From an uncultured Eubacteriales bacterium (lineage in GTDB: Bacteria > Bacillota > Clostridia > Christensenellales > Borkfalkiaceae): a DNA stretch of 24,474 nucleotides. The stretch spans positions 1-24,474 of the forward strand of contig CATJZR010000139.1 of the NCBI GenBank assembly GCA_949745625.1. The letters run 5' to 3'. Below are positions 15,545 to 23,731 of this stretch, piece by piece. Below the pieces are notes generated by a model, which saw only the letters and a list, made by a program, of their open reading frames with translations, searched no databases and was not told the DNA's origin. Numbering within the stretch: the stretch's first letter is position 1; each line of letters begins with the position of its first letter. Both the position numbers and the translations under genes were made by a program.

Positions 15545-16606
15545 ATGAAAGATTTAGAGCTTATCGAAAAATTATGTAATGCGCGCGGGGCTTCGGGCTT
15601 CGAAGACGAGGTGGTTGCAATCGCCCGCGAATACTGCAAGGGTTTTGCAACTTTTAAAGAGGACAGCATGCGCAACCTCTATATATACCCCGACTACAAC
15701 GAGGGCGGTCGACCTCTCGTGATGCTTGACGCGCACTCGGACGAGGTCGGTTTTATGGTTCAGGCAATAAAGCCCGACGGTACGCTTCGCATTGTGCCAA
15801 TAGGCGGCTGGAACGAAAAAAGTCTGCCCTCGTCAAAGGTTCAGATTCGCACTTCGTCGGGATATATCAGCGGGGTAATTGCAGCGGGTTCGCCCCATTT
15901 GATGACCGCCGAGCAGCGCAACGCGCCCGTAAGTTATGAAAATATCGTAATAGATATAGGCGCGACGAGCGATAAAGAGGTTGCGGAGTACGGTGTTGAG
16001 GTGGGCGCGCCGATAGTGCCGCTTTCGCCGTTCGAATACGACGGTAAGCACGGCGTGCTGCACGGTAAGGCGTTCGACGACAGACTGGGCGTAGCTGCGC
16101 TGTTGCAGTGCTTAAAGAAATTGAAGGGAGAGCGTCTGAGCGTGGATATTGTGGGCGTAATCTCTTCACAGGAAGAGGTCGGCGAGCGCGGAATAACCGC
16201 CGTGATGCACAATATCAAGCCCGACGCGGCAATCTGCTTCGAGGGCGGTCCCGCGGACGATACCTCCGCACCCGCTTATATGGTACAGGACGGACTGCGC
16301 CGCGGAGTTATGCTTCGCTACATGGACAGAACCGTTATTTGCACGCCGCGCTTTAACGAGCTGGCAAAATCTGTCGCGCAGAGCAGAGGTATAAAGCATC
16401 AGCTTGCCGTCCGCTCGGGCGGCGGTAACAACGGTGCGTATATAGTTTCGTCAAACGGCGGAACGCCCGTTATTGTCGCAAGTATACCGGTAAGGTACAT
16501 TCATACATTTAACTGCATAGCTGCAATCGACGACGTGGAAAGCTGTGTCAGCCTCGGCGTCGGCGTATGCGCAAGCCTTAACAGAGAGATAATAGAGAGG
16601 TTTTAA
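15545..16606 (+). CDS. M42-family glutamyl aminopeptidase
   Basis: A cytosolic dinuclear-metal aminopeptidase of the M42 family (YsdC/FrvX/TET-like), likely a large self-compartmentalised particle trimming peptides. The 353 aa match the family. Candidate ligands and catalytic residues: H64 in DAHSDEVGF; D178/D179 in HGKAFDDRLGV; the general-base pair E210-E211 in SSQEEVGERG; E233 in CFEGGPADD; and H320 in IPVRYIHTF. The block SGGGNNGAYI (291-300) replaces the more usual GGTDAG, so specificity may differ. The ATG at 15545 has GAGGTGA about 5 nt upstream. It abuts the exporter pair (TAATG overlap), so it might process or recycle peptides linked to that exporter, but this is only inference. Confidence 0.9.
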   Translation: MKDLELIEKLCNARGASGFEDEVVAIAREYCKGFATFKEDSMRNLYIYPDYNEGGRPLVMLDAHSDEVGFMVQAIKPDGTLRIVPIGGWNEKSLPSSKVQIRTSSGYISGVIAAGSPHLMTAEQRNAPVSYENIVIDIGATSDKEVAEYGVEVGAPIVPLSPFEYDGKHGVLHGKAFDDRLGVAALLQCLKKLKGERLSVDIVGVISSQEEVGERGITAVMHNIKPDAAICFEGGPADDTSAPAYMVQDGLRRGVMLRYMDRTVICTPRFNELAKSVAQSRGIKHQLAVRSGGGNNGAYIVSSNGGTPVIVASIPVRYIHTFNCIAAIDDVESCVSLGVGVCASLNREIIERF

Positions 16607-18420
16607 TGAAGGAAGTTTTTCCCGGGCGCAAGCTGTCTAAAAGAGGAACGCTGTTCTACCTTTTGCGTGGAAGCGCCGGCGTGTTTATCGCAAGTATTAT
16701 TGCGGGCGCGCTGGTTACCGTTCTGTCGTTGCTCGTGCCCGAAATAATTAATTTCACGGTAGACAGTGTTCTCGGAAACGAACCTGTTTCCGACGGATAT
16801 GCGGGCTTGGTAACCGCGATAGGCGGTGTCGGCTATTTAAAGGAAAACTTGTGGATAATCGCCGTCGCGCTGCTCGGTTGCGCGCTTCTTACGGCAGCGT
16901 TTACCTACGCAAGAATGTTTTTAACTACATACGCGAACCAGATTTTTATGCGCAGAACGCGCGATACGCTGTTTTCGCATTTGCAGCGCCTGCCTTTAAG
17001 CTGGCACGTTCAGCACCGCACGGGCGACATTATTCAGCGTTGTACCTCGGATGCGGACACTATTTCCAATTTCGTGGCAAATCAGCTTATCAGTCTTTTC
17101 AGAATACTGCTTTTAATGCTGTTTTCACTTGTGTTTATGTTTATGAAAAATGCCCGTCTTGCGGCGATAGCTTCGGCGTTTATTCCTTTTATCGTCGGGT
17201 ACTCGTTCATCTTTCACCTGCGTGTAAGAAAGCGTTTTAAAAAGTGCGACGAGGAGGAGGGCGTGCTTTCGACAATCGCGCAGGAAAACTTCACGGGCGT
17301 GCGCGTCGTGCGCGCGTTCGGAAGAGAGCGCTACGAGCGCGACAGATTCGAAACGCAAAACACCTATTACACCGGACTTTGGACGAAGACGATGCGTCTG
17401 CTTGCGACGTTCTGGACTACAGCGGATTGTTTGGCCTCGGTGCAGGGGCTGAGCATAGTCGTTGCCGGCACGGTTTTCTGTGTAAACGGCAGCCTGACTA
17501 CGGGCGAGCTTATCGCGTTTATTTTCTACAATACCATGCTTGTATGGCCGGTTCGCCAGCTCGGCAGAATAATATCGAATATGAGCAAGGCGGGCGTTTC
17601 GCTCGGACGTATCGGCGAAATACTCAACGGCACCGAGGAGGACTACGGCGAAAAACAGTCGCTTTCGGGAGATATAGAGTTTAAAGGCGTCGGGTTCGAA
17701 TATGAAAAGGGCAAGCCCGTTTTAAGCGATATAAGCTTTACCGTTCCCGAGGGTAGCGTACTCGGAATTTTGGGCGGTACTGGCAGCGGTAAATCAACGC
17801 TTACTTATTTGTTGGACGGACTATATGCCCCGACGAAGGGTGAAATATATATCGGCGGCAAGCGCATTTCCGAAATTTCGCCCGCAACGCTGAGAAGCAA
17901 TATCGGGCTTATGCTGCAAGACGGACATATCTATTCGGGCACTATCGGCGAGAATATAGCGCTTGCGGTAGACGGCGCGACCGAGGCGGATATAAAGCAG
18001 GCTGCAAAGGAGGCTTGCATAGACGGCAATATAGAAGGTTTTGCAAACGGCTACGATACGGTAGTCGGCGAGCGCGGAGTCACGCTTTCGGGAGGACAGA
18101 AGCAGCGCGTCGGTATAGCGCGCACCCTGCTCAGAAAAACTCCCTATCTGATTTTCGATGATTCGCTTTCCGCTGTCGACAGCGAGACGGATGCGGCTAT
18201 CCGCGCCAACCTCAACGAAAAATTTAAGGGTGCGACGGTTATTATCATTTCGCACAGAATCAACACGGTTATGCACGCCGACAATATTATAGTGCTCGAC
18301 GGCGGCAAGATTGCAGAAAGCGGCACAAATGCCGAACTTTTGGAAAAGGGCGGCATTTACAAGAGCATTTATGATTTGCAGTTCCAGTTGCCCGACGAGC
18401 TTAAAGGAGGTGCGGTATGA
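16606..18420 (+). CDS. ABC exporter subunit A of a heterodimer (degenerate Walker B)
   Basis: A half-transporter of 604 aa: membrane domain about 20-330, ATPase about 355-590. Walker A GGTGSGKST begins near 390, and a canonical signature LSGGQKQR near 494. The residue after Walker B is Asp, not Glu (LIFDDSLSAVD), so its own nucleotide site is predicted to hydrolyse poorly. The switch region is ISHRINTV. The next gene has the complementary defect, marking a TM287/288, BmrCD or LmrCD-type heterodimer. Substrate is unknown; drugs or peptides are typical. The ATG at 16606 overlaps the M42 stop (TAATG) with AGAGGT upstream. The C terminus overlaps the next gene by 4 nt. Confidence 0.93.
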   Translation: MKEVFPGRKLSKRGTLFYLLRGSAGVFIASIIAGALVTVLSLLVPEIINFTVDSVLGNEPVSDGYAGLVTAIGGVGYLKENLWIIAVALLGCALLTAAFTYARMFLTTYANQIFMRRTRDTLFSHLQRLPLSWHVQHRTGDIIQRCTSDADTISNFVANQLISLFRILLLMLFSLVFMFMKNARLAAIASAFIPFIVGYSFIFHLRVRKRFKKCDEEEGVLSTIAQENFTGVRVVRAFGRERYERDRFETQNTYYTGLWTKTMRLLATFWTTADCLASVQGLSIVVAGTVFCVNGSLTTGELIAFIFYNTMLVWPVRQLGRIISNMSKAGVSLGRIGEILNGTEEDYGEKQSLSGDIEFKGVGFEYEKGKPVLSDISFTVPEGSVLGILGGTGSGKSTLTYLLDGLYAPTKGEIYIGGKRISEISPATLRSNIGLMLQDGHIYSGTIGENIALAVDGATEADIKQAAKEACIDGNIEGFANGYDTVVGERGVTLSGGQKQRVGIARTLLRKTPYLIFDDSLSAVDSETDAAIRANLNEKFKGATVIIISHRINTVMHADNIIVLDGGKIAESGTNAELLEKGGIYKSIYDLQFQLPDELKGGAV

Positions 18421-20237
18421 CGGAAAAAGTCAAAGCCGAAGGCGCGCCTAAGCTGAGATTTTTCGGGCTCGGGAAGGTTCTGCCCTTTCTTGCGGTACAT
18501 AAAAAGCTGTATCTGACCATCGTTTTATGCGTCATTCCCGTAATGGGTTGCAGCACCGTTTTGCCGCTGTTTCAAAAGTATGCAATAGACAACTTTATTG
18601 CAAATGACACGCTTGACGGTTTCGTGCCGTTCGTGGTGCTGTATGCGGCAATGATAGTTTTCTCTTGCGCGTTGGATTTCGTCAGCTCGTATAGCTGCTC
18701 TAAGCTTGAGCTTTGTCTCTTAAGGGATATGCGCCGCAGCGCGTTCAATCATTTGCAGACGCTTTCGGTGTCGTATTTTAACGTGACCGGCGTCGGTAAA
18801 ATCCATGCAAGAGTGATGAGTGATACGAGCAGTATCGGTTCGGTTATCGCGTGGGACAGCTATCAGGCAATGAGCAACTTTATTTACGTCGTAACCGCGG
18901 TTGCGATAATGTTTACGCTGGACGCGATACTCACGCTTTGCGTGCTAGCGCTGGTACCTTTGAGTATTCCCGTGGTAATTTACTTCCATAAAAAGCAGAC
19001 CAGGTACAACCGAAAGGTAAGGGAAACCAACTCGCTTATTACAGGCGGGTTTAACGAGGGTATTACGGGTGTCGAAACAACGAAAACGCTTATCGTCGAG
19101 GACAAGCTTGACAGGCGCTTCTTCGGGCACACGGGCGAAATGAAAAAGCAATCCGTGCGTCTCGGGCATCATCGCGCGCTGTTCACGGCGATAACCTCGT
19201 TTATAGTATCTGCAGCGGTTGCAATAGTACTTTGGTACGGCGGAATTATCACCGTTAGGGGCGTAATAGTAATAGGTACGCTTTCGGTGTTTATGACCTA
19301 TGCGCAGGGCATAGTCGAGTCTGTGCAATTCGTTGCCGATGCGGTGTCCGATTTGGTAACGATAAAGGTAAATATCGAGCGTTATACCGCGCTTATGGAA
19401 ACACGAACCGACGTCAATGACAGCCCCGAGGTTGTGGAAAAGTACGGCGACAGCTTCAACGAAAAGCGCGAAAACTGGGAGCCGCTTGTCGGCGATGTGG
19501 AATTTAAGGACGTTTCATTTAAGTATCCCGACGGCGACGAGTACGTATTAGAACATTTCAATTTAAAGGTAAAACAGGGCACTACGGTTGCAATTGTCGG
19601 CGAAACAGGCGCGGGCAAATCCACTCTTGTAAACCTTGTGTGCAGGTTTTTCGACCCGACCGACGGCGCAGTGCTGATTGACGGCAGGGACGCGCGCGAA
19701 CGCAGCGTCCAGTGGCTTCACTCAAATATAGGATACGTTTTGCAAGTGCCGCACCTGTTTTCCGGTACGGTACGCGAAAACCTTTTGTACGGCAAGCCCG
19801 ACGCAACCGACGCGGAAATGCAGGCGGCAGTCAAAAGCGTCAATGCCGAGCGCATAATCGAGCGGCTGGGCGGGTACGATTCGCAGATAGGCGAGGGCGG
19901 AAACACCCTTTCAATGGGTGAAAAGCAACTGCTGTCGTTCGCGCGCGCAATACTTGCAAATCCATCTATTTTCGTTTTGGACGAGGCAACCTCGTCGGTG
20001 GATACTATTACGGAAAACCTTATTCAGCGCGCCATAGATACGCTTATGGAGGGAAGAACCAACTTCGTAATAGCGCACAGACTTTCGACGATACGCAATG
20101 CCGATATAATCCTTGTGGTCAACGACGGAAAGATTATCGAGCGCGGAAACCACGACGAGCTTATGCGTAAGCGCGGTGAGTACTTCGATTTATATTTGCG
20201 CCAGTTCCGCGAGGAGACGGTGAAAAAGTCAATATAA
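18417..20237 (+). CDS. ABC exporter subunit B of a heterodimer (degenerate signature)
   Basis: A half-transporter of 606 aa: membrane domain about 25-340, ATPase about 365-595. Walker A GETGAGKST begins near 395. The signature is LSMGEKQL (near 498) instead of LSGGQ. Walker B FVLDEATSSVD keeps the catalytic Glu, and the switch is IAHRLSTI. Combined with subunit A this gives one consensus site (Walker A/B of B plus LSGGQ of A) and one degenerate site (Walker A/B of A with Asp, plus LSMGE of B), the standard asymmetric arrangement. The ATG at 18417 overlaps the previous stop (ATGA) and has AAAGGAGG, one of the best ribosome binding sites in the window. It ends the long operon, before a strong hairpin. 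Confidence 0.93.
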   Translation: MTEKVKAEGAPKLRFFGLGKVLPFLAVHKKLYLTIVLCVIPVMGCSTVLPLFQKYAIDNFIANDTLDGFVPFVVLYAAMIVFSCALDFVSSYSCSKLELCLLRDMRRSAFNHLQTLSVSYFNVTGVGKIHARVMSDTSSIGSVIAWDSYQAMSNFIYVVTAVAIMFTLDAILTLCVLALVPLSIPVVIYFHKKQTRYNRKVRETNSLITGGFNEGITGVETTKTLIVEDKLDRRFFGHTGEMKKQSVRLGHHRALFTAITSFIVSAAVAIVLWYGGIITVRGVIVIGTLSVFMTYAQGIVESVQFVADAVSDLVTIKVNIERYTALMETRTDVNDSPEVVEKYGDSFNEKRENWEPLVGDVEFKDVSFKYPDGDEYVLEHFNLKVKQGTTVAIVGETGAGKSTLVNLVCRFFDPTDGAVLIDGRDARERSVQWLHSNIGYVLQVPHLFSGTVRENLLYGKPDATDAEMQAAVKSVNAERIIERLGGYDSQIGEGGNTLSMGEKQLLSFARAILANPSIFVLDEATSSVDTITENLIQRAIDTLMEGRTNFVIAHRLSTIRNADIILVVNDGKIIERGNHDELMRKRGEYFDLYLRQFREETVKKSI

Positions 20238-20267
20238 AAACCGCGGAAATATCCTGCGGCAAATAGC

Positions 20268-20296
20268 AACCCCGCGGGACAATTACCCGCGGGGTT
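20268..20296. terminator. Bidirectional terminator between the exporter operon and mnmA
   Basis: A perfect 11-bp stem AACCCCGCGGG (20268-20278)/CCCGCGGGGTT (20286-20296) has a 7-nt loop, with T-rich flanks on the plus side. It touches the mnmA stop codon. A weaker hairpin (CCGCGG/CCTGCGG, about 20241-20259) precedes it. Confidence 0.85.
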
Positions 20297-21363
20297 TAGT
20301 AATTTACTTTATCTATAACGCCGCCGCCGAGACAGGCGGACTCGTCGTAAAATACGGCGTACTGTCCCTCGGTGACGGCCCGTTGGGGGCAGTCGAACTG
20401 TACCTCGGCGCGGTCGCCGTTTATGGTAACGCGCACCTTTTGCTCGCCCTGGCGGTATCTGAATTTCGCCGTACATTCAAAGCTTCGCGGCGGGGTATAA
20501 CCTATCCAGTTGAGGTTTGTAACTAAACAGGACTTGGAATACAGAGGAGCCTCGTCCCCGTGGGAAACGTACAGTATATTGTTTTCAAGGTCCTTGCGGA
20601 CGACAAACCACCTGCCGTCCTCGCCGCGTCTGCCGCCGAGGTCAAGTCCTCTGCGCTGACCTATGGTGTAGTACATAAGCCCGATATGCTCGCCGACTGT
20701 CTCGCCGTCAAGCGTGACTATTTTTCCCGATTGCGCGGGTAAATAGTTTTGTAAAAACTTTCTGAAATTGCGTTCGCCGATAAAGCATATCCCCGTGGAA
20801 TCCTTCTTTTCGGCGGTTGTAAGCCCGTGCTTTTCGGCAAGCGCGCGCACCTCGTTTTTGTTTAGCGCGGCGAGAGGGAAAAGCACGTTTGAAAGCTGTT
20901 CCTCCCGCACCTGATTTAAAAAATAGGTCTGGTCCTTGCCCGCGTCCGCCGCCTTTAAAAGTCGGGTTACAGAACCGTGTTCTATGCCGCAGTAATGTCC
21001 CGTGGCGATATAGTCCGCACCCATAGAAAGCGCGTAATCACGGAACGGTCCGAACTTTATTTCACGGTTGCACAAAACGTCGGGGTTGGGCGTTCTGCCC
21101 GCCCTGTATTCGGATAGAAAGTATTCGAAAACCCGCTCGTAATACTGCTTGGAAAAATTGACGCTGTAATACGGAATATTAAGCGTCGCGCAAACGCGCC
21201 GAACGTCCGCAAAATCCGCGTCCGCCGTGCACGCGCCCTGCGCGCTTTCCTCCTCCCAGTTCAGCATATACAGCCCTATTACGTTGTAGCCCTGCTGTTT
21301 TAAAAGCAGCGCGGCGACGGAAGAGTCGACCCCGCCGCTCATTCCTACCACTGCGGTTTTCAT
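20296..21363 (-). CDS. mnmA: tRNA-specific 2-thiouridylase MnmA
   Basis: Thiolates U34 at position 2 in tRNA Lys, Glu and Gln, using ATP and a sulfur carrier. The 355-aa length is typical. PP-loop GMSGGVDSS at 7-15; the first catalytic cysteine C98 in TPNPDVLCNREIKF; the second, C193, in DSTGICFIGERNF; ATGHY near 120-124; and the C-terminal beta domain (GQYAVFYDESACLGGGVI). The ATG at 21363 matches the family start. It has no Shine-Dalgarno; TATAAT lies exactly 6 nt before ATG, so a leaderless mRNA is predicted. No nearby cysteine desulfurase is present, so sulfur must come from elsewhere. Confidence 0.97.
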   Translation of the reverse strand: MKTAVVGMSGGVDSSVAALLLKQQGYNVIGLYMLNWEEESAQGACTADADFADVRRVCATLNIPYYSVNFSKQYYERVFEYFLSEYRAGRTPNPDVLCNREIKFGPFRDYALSMGADYIATGHYCGIEHGSVTRLLKAADAGKDQTYFLNQVREEQLSNVLFPLAALNKNEVRALAEKHGLTTAEKKDSTGICFIGERNFRKFLQNYLPAQSGKIVTLDGETVGEHIGLMYYTIGQRRGLDLGGRRGEDGRWFVVRKDLENNILYVSHGDEAPLYSKSCLVTNLNWIGYTPPRSFECTAKFRYRQGEQKVRVTINGDRAEVQFDCPQRAVTEGQYAVFYDESACLGGGVIDKVNY

Positions 21364-21369
21364 AGTCCG

Positions 21370-21398
21370 ATTATATCACACCGCACAAAAAGACGCAA
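21370..21398 (-). promoter_or_regulatory. Promoter giving a leaderless mnmA mRNA
   Basis: On the minus strand, TTGCGT (21398-21393), a 17-nt spacer, TATAAT (21375-21370) and 6 nt lead to ATG (21363). The -35 matches consensus only in TTG. Confidence 0.65.
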
Positions 21399-21400
21399 AC

Positions 21401-21430
21401 AAAAACGCAGCAGTATACAGCTGCGTTTTT
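21401..21430. terminator. Terminator of the AAA-TOPRIM unit
   Basis: An 11-bp stem AAAAACGCAGC (21401-21411)/GCTGCGTTTTT (21420-21430) has an 8-nt loop and runs of A/T on both sides, so it can act on either strand. On the minus strand it ends the unit whose last stop is at 21446. It lies 2 nt from the mnmA -35. Confidence 0.85.
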
Positions 21431-21445
21431 TTGTTTGCCTTATAA

Positions 21446-21952
21446 TCAGACGTGTTTTTCCATAAAATGGTCCAACACGCATAAAAAATTACTATGCTTT
21501 GGGTTTTCATGATTTGAAGACAAAGTGTTCTGCGTCGCTTTACACAAACCTTTTGTTCTTCTGAATTTATCGGATTCCGCAAGCTTTTCGGAACGGTTAA
21601 CTCTTTTATGTAAAAACACTTCCTCAATATCTCTGAAAAACCAAATTAAATGATAATTCAGTTCGTCGCAAAACTCTTTGATTTTTCTGTTTTGATCTAT
21701 TACATCGCCGTCTGCAATGTCATCGGCATCGATACAATAAACAACGTGTTTTTCATCAAAATCACCGGAAAAGTGTCTTTTGATTTGCAGGGCGACGGAT
21801 TTTTTATTATAATTGCCCTTTCCGTTCATATAGGCGTACGCAATTTTTATATTGTTATCGATTACGTAAAATTCACGTATGGCTTTGTCAATATATTTAT
21901 TATCGGTTTGAGCTTTTTTATCGGTTTCAACACAAAATACGACTAATTTCAT
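21446..21952 (-). CDS. Small TOPRIM/RloB-like protein, candidate defence nuclease
   Basis: A 168-aa protein paired with the ATPase upstream. Residues 1-115 follow a TOPRIM/RloB outline: a first strand ending in E9 (KLVVFCVETD), a glycine-containing turn after strand two (YMNGKGNYNKK, 41-51), then the acidic DxD motif D75/D77 in VVYCIDADD, and a conserved-looking FFRDIEEVFL (105-114) where RloB proteins have their S-CFE-W block. E9 and D75/D77 are the expected metal ligands of a nuclease centre. The final 50 residues are basic and helical. The ATG overlaps the ATPase stop (ATGA). Composition is clearly AT-rich and Lys/Asn-rich compared with mnmA. It is shorter than AriB of PARIS (about 300 aa); AbiLii or RloB of RloAB are alternatives. 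Activity is inferred. Confidence 0.65.
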   Translation of the reverse strand: MKLVVFCVETDKKAQTDNKYIDKAIREFYVIDNNIKIAYAYMNGKGNYNKKSVALQIKRHFSGDFDEKHVVYCIDADDIADGDVIDQNRKIKEFCDELNYHLIWFFRDIEEVFLHKRVNRSEKLAESDKFRRTKGLCKATQNTLSSNHENPKHSNFLCVLDHFMEKHV

Positions 21953-23289
21953 TTTTGTTCATCCCCGAAAACACCCAAAAAGCTGAAAGCCTCGATATTG
22001 AAAGGTGAGTATTTAATAAGACCTTTGCTATATTGTGACGCGGGAGTGTAATGTCCGTTTTTGGTCCACGAAACAAGCCGCGAATCGGATGAAAGGAAAT
22101 CTATGGAATTATTAGCTGTTTTGAGTACGTCCATCGGGGCTAAGTTGTGGGTGGTAAAAATAAACTGTCCGCGCGAATATTGCATAATGTAATCTACTAA
22201 TTTAACTAATAATACGTCGTGGATATTCGCATCAAACTCGTCTATAAAAACAATACTTCCTCTGTTTAAATCGCTTAGTGCGGAATATAAATTAATTAAT
22301 TTTTTTATTCCCGTACTTTCGAAATTTTCGCTTATTCTTTTGTCTTTATATACTAATATTTTTTCGCACTCATAGTAATCGCCGTTTTCGTCCTTTCTAA
22401 TTTCTATGTCAACCAAATCATCGTTGAAAATTTTTAAAAACGAACACATATTGCCGATATGCTTTTTGTAACTTTCAAGGTTGTTTTTATGCACTCTTTG
22501 AGTGTTGAGGCAGGACAACATCTTGCCTTGATTGTTGCCGGAAGACGCCTGTTTTATATTTTGCGGTGTGTGCAGGTTTATCAAATCGTTGATTTGCTCC
22601 AAAAAATTGCCGCTTATAAAGCGGTCGCTGCCTTGCAACACCACTCTTATTGTCAAAACAAATTTTACTAAGTTTATTGCAGCTTCGCTAAGGACACTAT
22701 CAAGTATTTTATCTTTACTGTTTAAAAGCGGTCTTACTGCGGCGCATTCGAAAGACTGTGTTGAAAGTAAATTCATTGTTTTCATTCTGAGTTCTTCAAA
22801 GTATTCGCAATTTTTGTGAAGACCGACAATTTCGCCGTTTTCGATATGATATATAACAGAATACTTTTGCGCGTTGTTTATATTATTTCCCGACAGCTCG
22901 CTCAGTTTTTCTTCGGCTATCTTAAATCCGTCGTCAAATTTTTTTATTCTCAGTGTGTGGGAATAGACTTTATAAGAGTTGTCCTTTGCTATGCAGGCGA
23001 AAACCATAGTAATTTCAAACTCTTGAGTATTTTTGTTGATTAAGCAGTCTAAACTACCGTCATTATTGCAAACGGACAGATAGTTTTGATTTAAAACGGT
23101 ATTTTTATAAATATCTACTGCGTACATAATACCCGTTTTGCCTGCGCCGTTACAGCCGTAAATAGCTTTAACGTGCGAGTTGGATGTATCTAAATTTTTA
23201 GACAAATTATTTTTATAAAAATTAATTTCTATCTCTTTATCGATATTTTTTATACCGCACACATACATTTTCAATAGGAAAAACACCAC
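21949..23289 (-). CDS. AAA_15/RloA-like ATPase of a putative defence pair
   Basis: A 446-aa SMC/ABC-like ATPase. Walker A is GCNGAGKT (45-52, followed by Gly53) after an N terminus typical of the family (YVCGIKNIDKEIEINFY). The middle is a long helical insertion (about 150-300). Walker B is IVFIDEFD with the D350-E351 pair, and the switch histidine lies in FTTHN (about 381). Such ATPases act as sensors or regulators of partner nucleases in RloAB, AbiL, PARIS and Gabija-type systems. The start is GTG at 23289 or the adjacent GTG at 23286; GGAGG lies 4 or 7 nt upstream respectively, so 23286 has the better spacing. The internal ATG at 23268 lacks a ribosome binding site. AT-rich like its partner, which suggests acquisition by transfer. 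Confidence 0.85.
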   Translation of the reverse strand: MVFFLLKMYVCGIKNIDKEIEINFYKNNLSKNLDTSNSHVKAIYGCNGAGKTGIMYAVDIYKNTVLNQNYLSVCNNDGSLDCLINKNTQEFEITMVFACIAKDNSYKVYSHTLRIKKFDDGFKIAEEKLSELSGNNINNAQKYSVIYHIENGEIVGLHKNCEYFEELRMKTMNLLSTQSFECAAVRPLLNSKDKILDSVLSEAAINLVKFVLTIRVVLQGSDRFISGNFLEQINDLINLHTPQNIKQASSGNNQGKMLSCLNTQRVHKNNLESYKKHIGNMCSFLKIFNDDLVDIEIRKDENGDYYECEKILVYKDKRISENFESTGIKKLINLYSALSDLNRGSIVFIDEFDANIHDVLLVKLVDYIMQYSRGQFIFTTHNLAPMDVLKTANNSIDFLSSDSRLVSWTKNGHYTPASQYSKGLIKYSPFNIEAFSFLGVFGDEQK

Positions 23290-23318
23290 TTTGCCTCCAA
23301 ATAGTTTCCTTAACTATT

Positions 23319-23346
23319 ATTATACTCAAAATTCCGCAAAAGTAAA
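23319..23346 (-). promoter_or_regulatory. Promoter of the AAA-TOPRIM unit
   Basis: On the minus strand, TTTACT (23346-23341), 16 nt and TATAAT (23324-23319), about 30 nt before the start codon. A short palindrome ATACA-TTT-TGTAT lies upstream near 23354-23368 and could be an operator. Confidence 0.55.
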
Positions 23347-23414
23347 CTAAAAACATACATTTTGTATATTTTTTTGCTAATTAGGTTTACAAATTAAAAA
23401 CATATAAAAGCAAA

Positions 23415-23446
23415 ACAACCTCCGTCTTAACGGTGGTTGTCTTTTT
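23415..23446. terminator. Hairpin terminator near the tRNA side of the island
   Basis: ACAACC-t-CCGT (23415-23425) pairs with ACGG-t-GGTTGT (23430-23440), ten pairs with one T-T mismatch and a 4-nt loop. It is followed by CTTTTT on the plus strand and TTTGCTTTT on the minus strand. It can insulate the AAA promoter from minus-strand transcription of the tRNA. Confidence 0.75.
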
Positions 23447-23731
23447 GTGGTGGAGTTCCCGAGAGTTTCCCCTCGTAGCGGATAATCTATTTCCGTTCAT
23501 CAATATTATTCTGCGTTACTCGGTCTCATTTGGTTACTGAAAACCCCGTGACATCCGCTGTAACTCACTATGTTTTCAAATATCATCATTACCTCGCATA
23601 AAAATACTTTTAAAATTTGGCTAGAGGAAATTTCAACCGAAGTTTTGATTCCTTTTTTGGTAGGCTCTAATGTAAATGAAAATGAGACTGTTTCGCGCAG
23701 TATTAACAAAACGGAAAATAGCAAATTTAGC
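23447..23731. other. Unexplained stretch between terminator and tRNA-Arg
   Basis: About 285 bp without a supported gene. Open frames of 78 and 86 codons exist on both strands, but neither has a convincing start or recognisable product, and one runs into the tRNA. Seen structure: AGCGGAT (23477-23483) and ATCCGCT (23553-23559) are a perfect 7-bp inverted repeat around 69 nt. Read on the minus strand, the segment ends in CGGGAACTCCACCA directly before the terminator, like the 3' end of a tRNA or tmRNA. It may hold a tRNA-like scar from integration or a small RNA; this is not proven. Confidence 0.35.
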
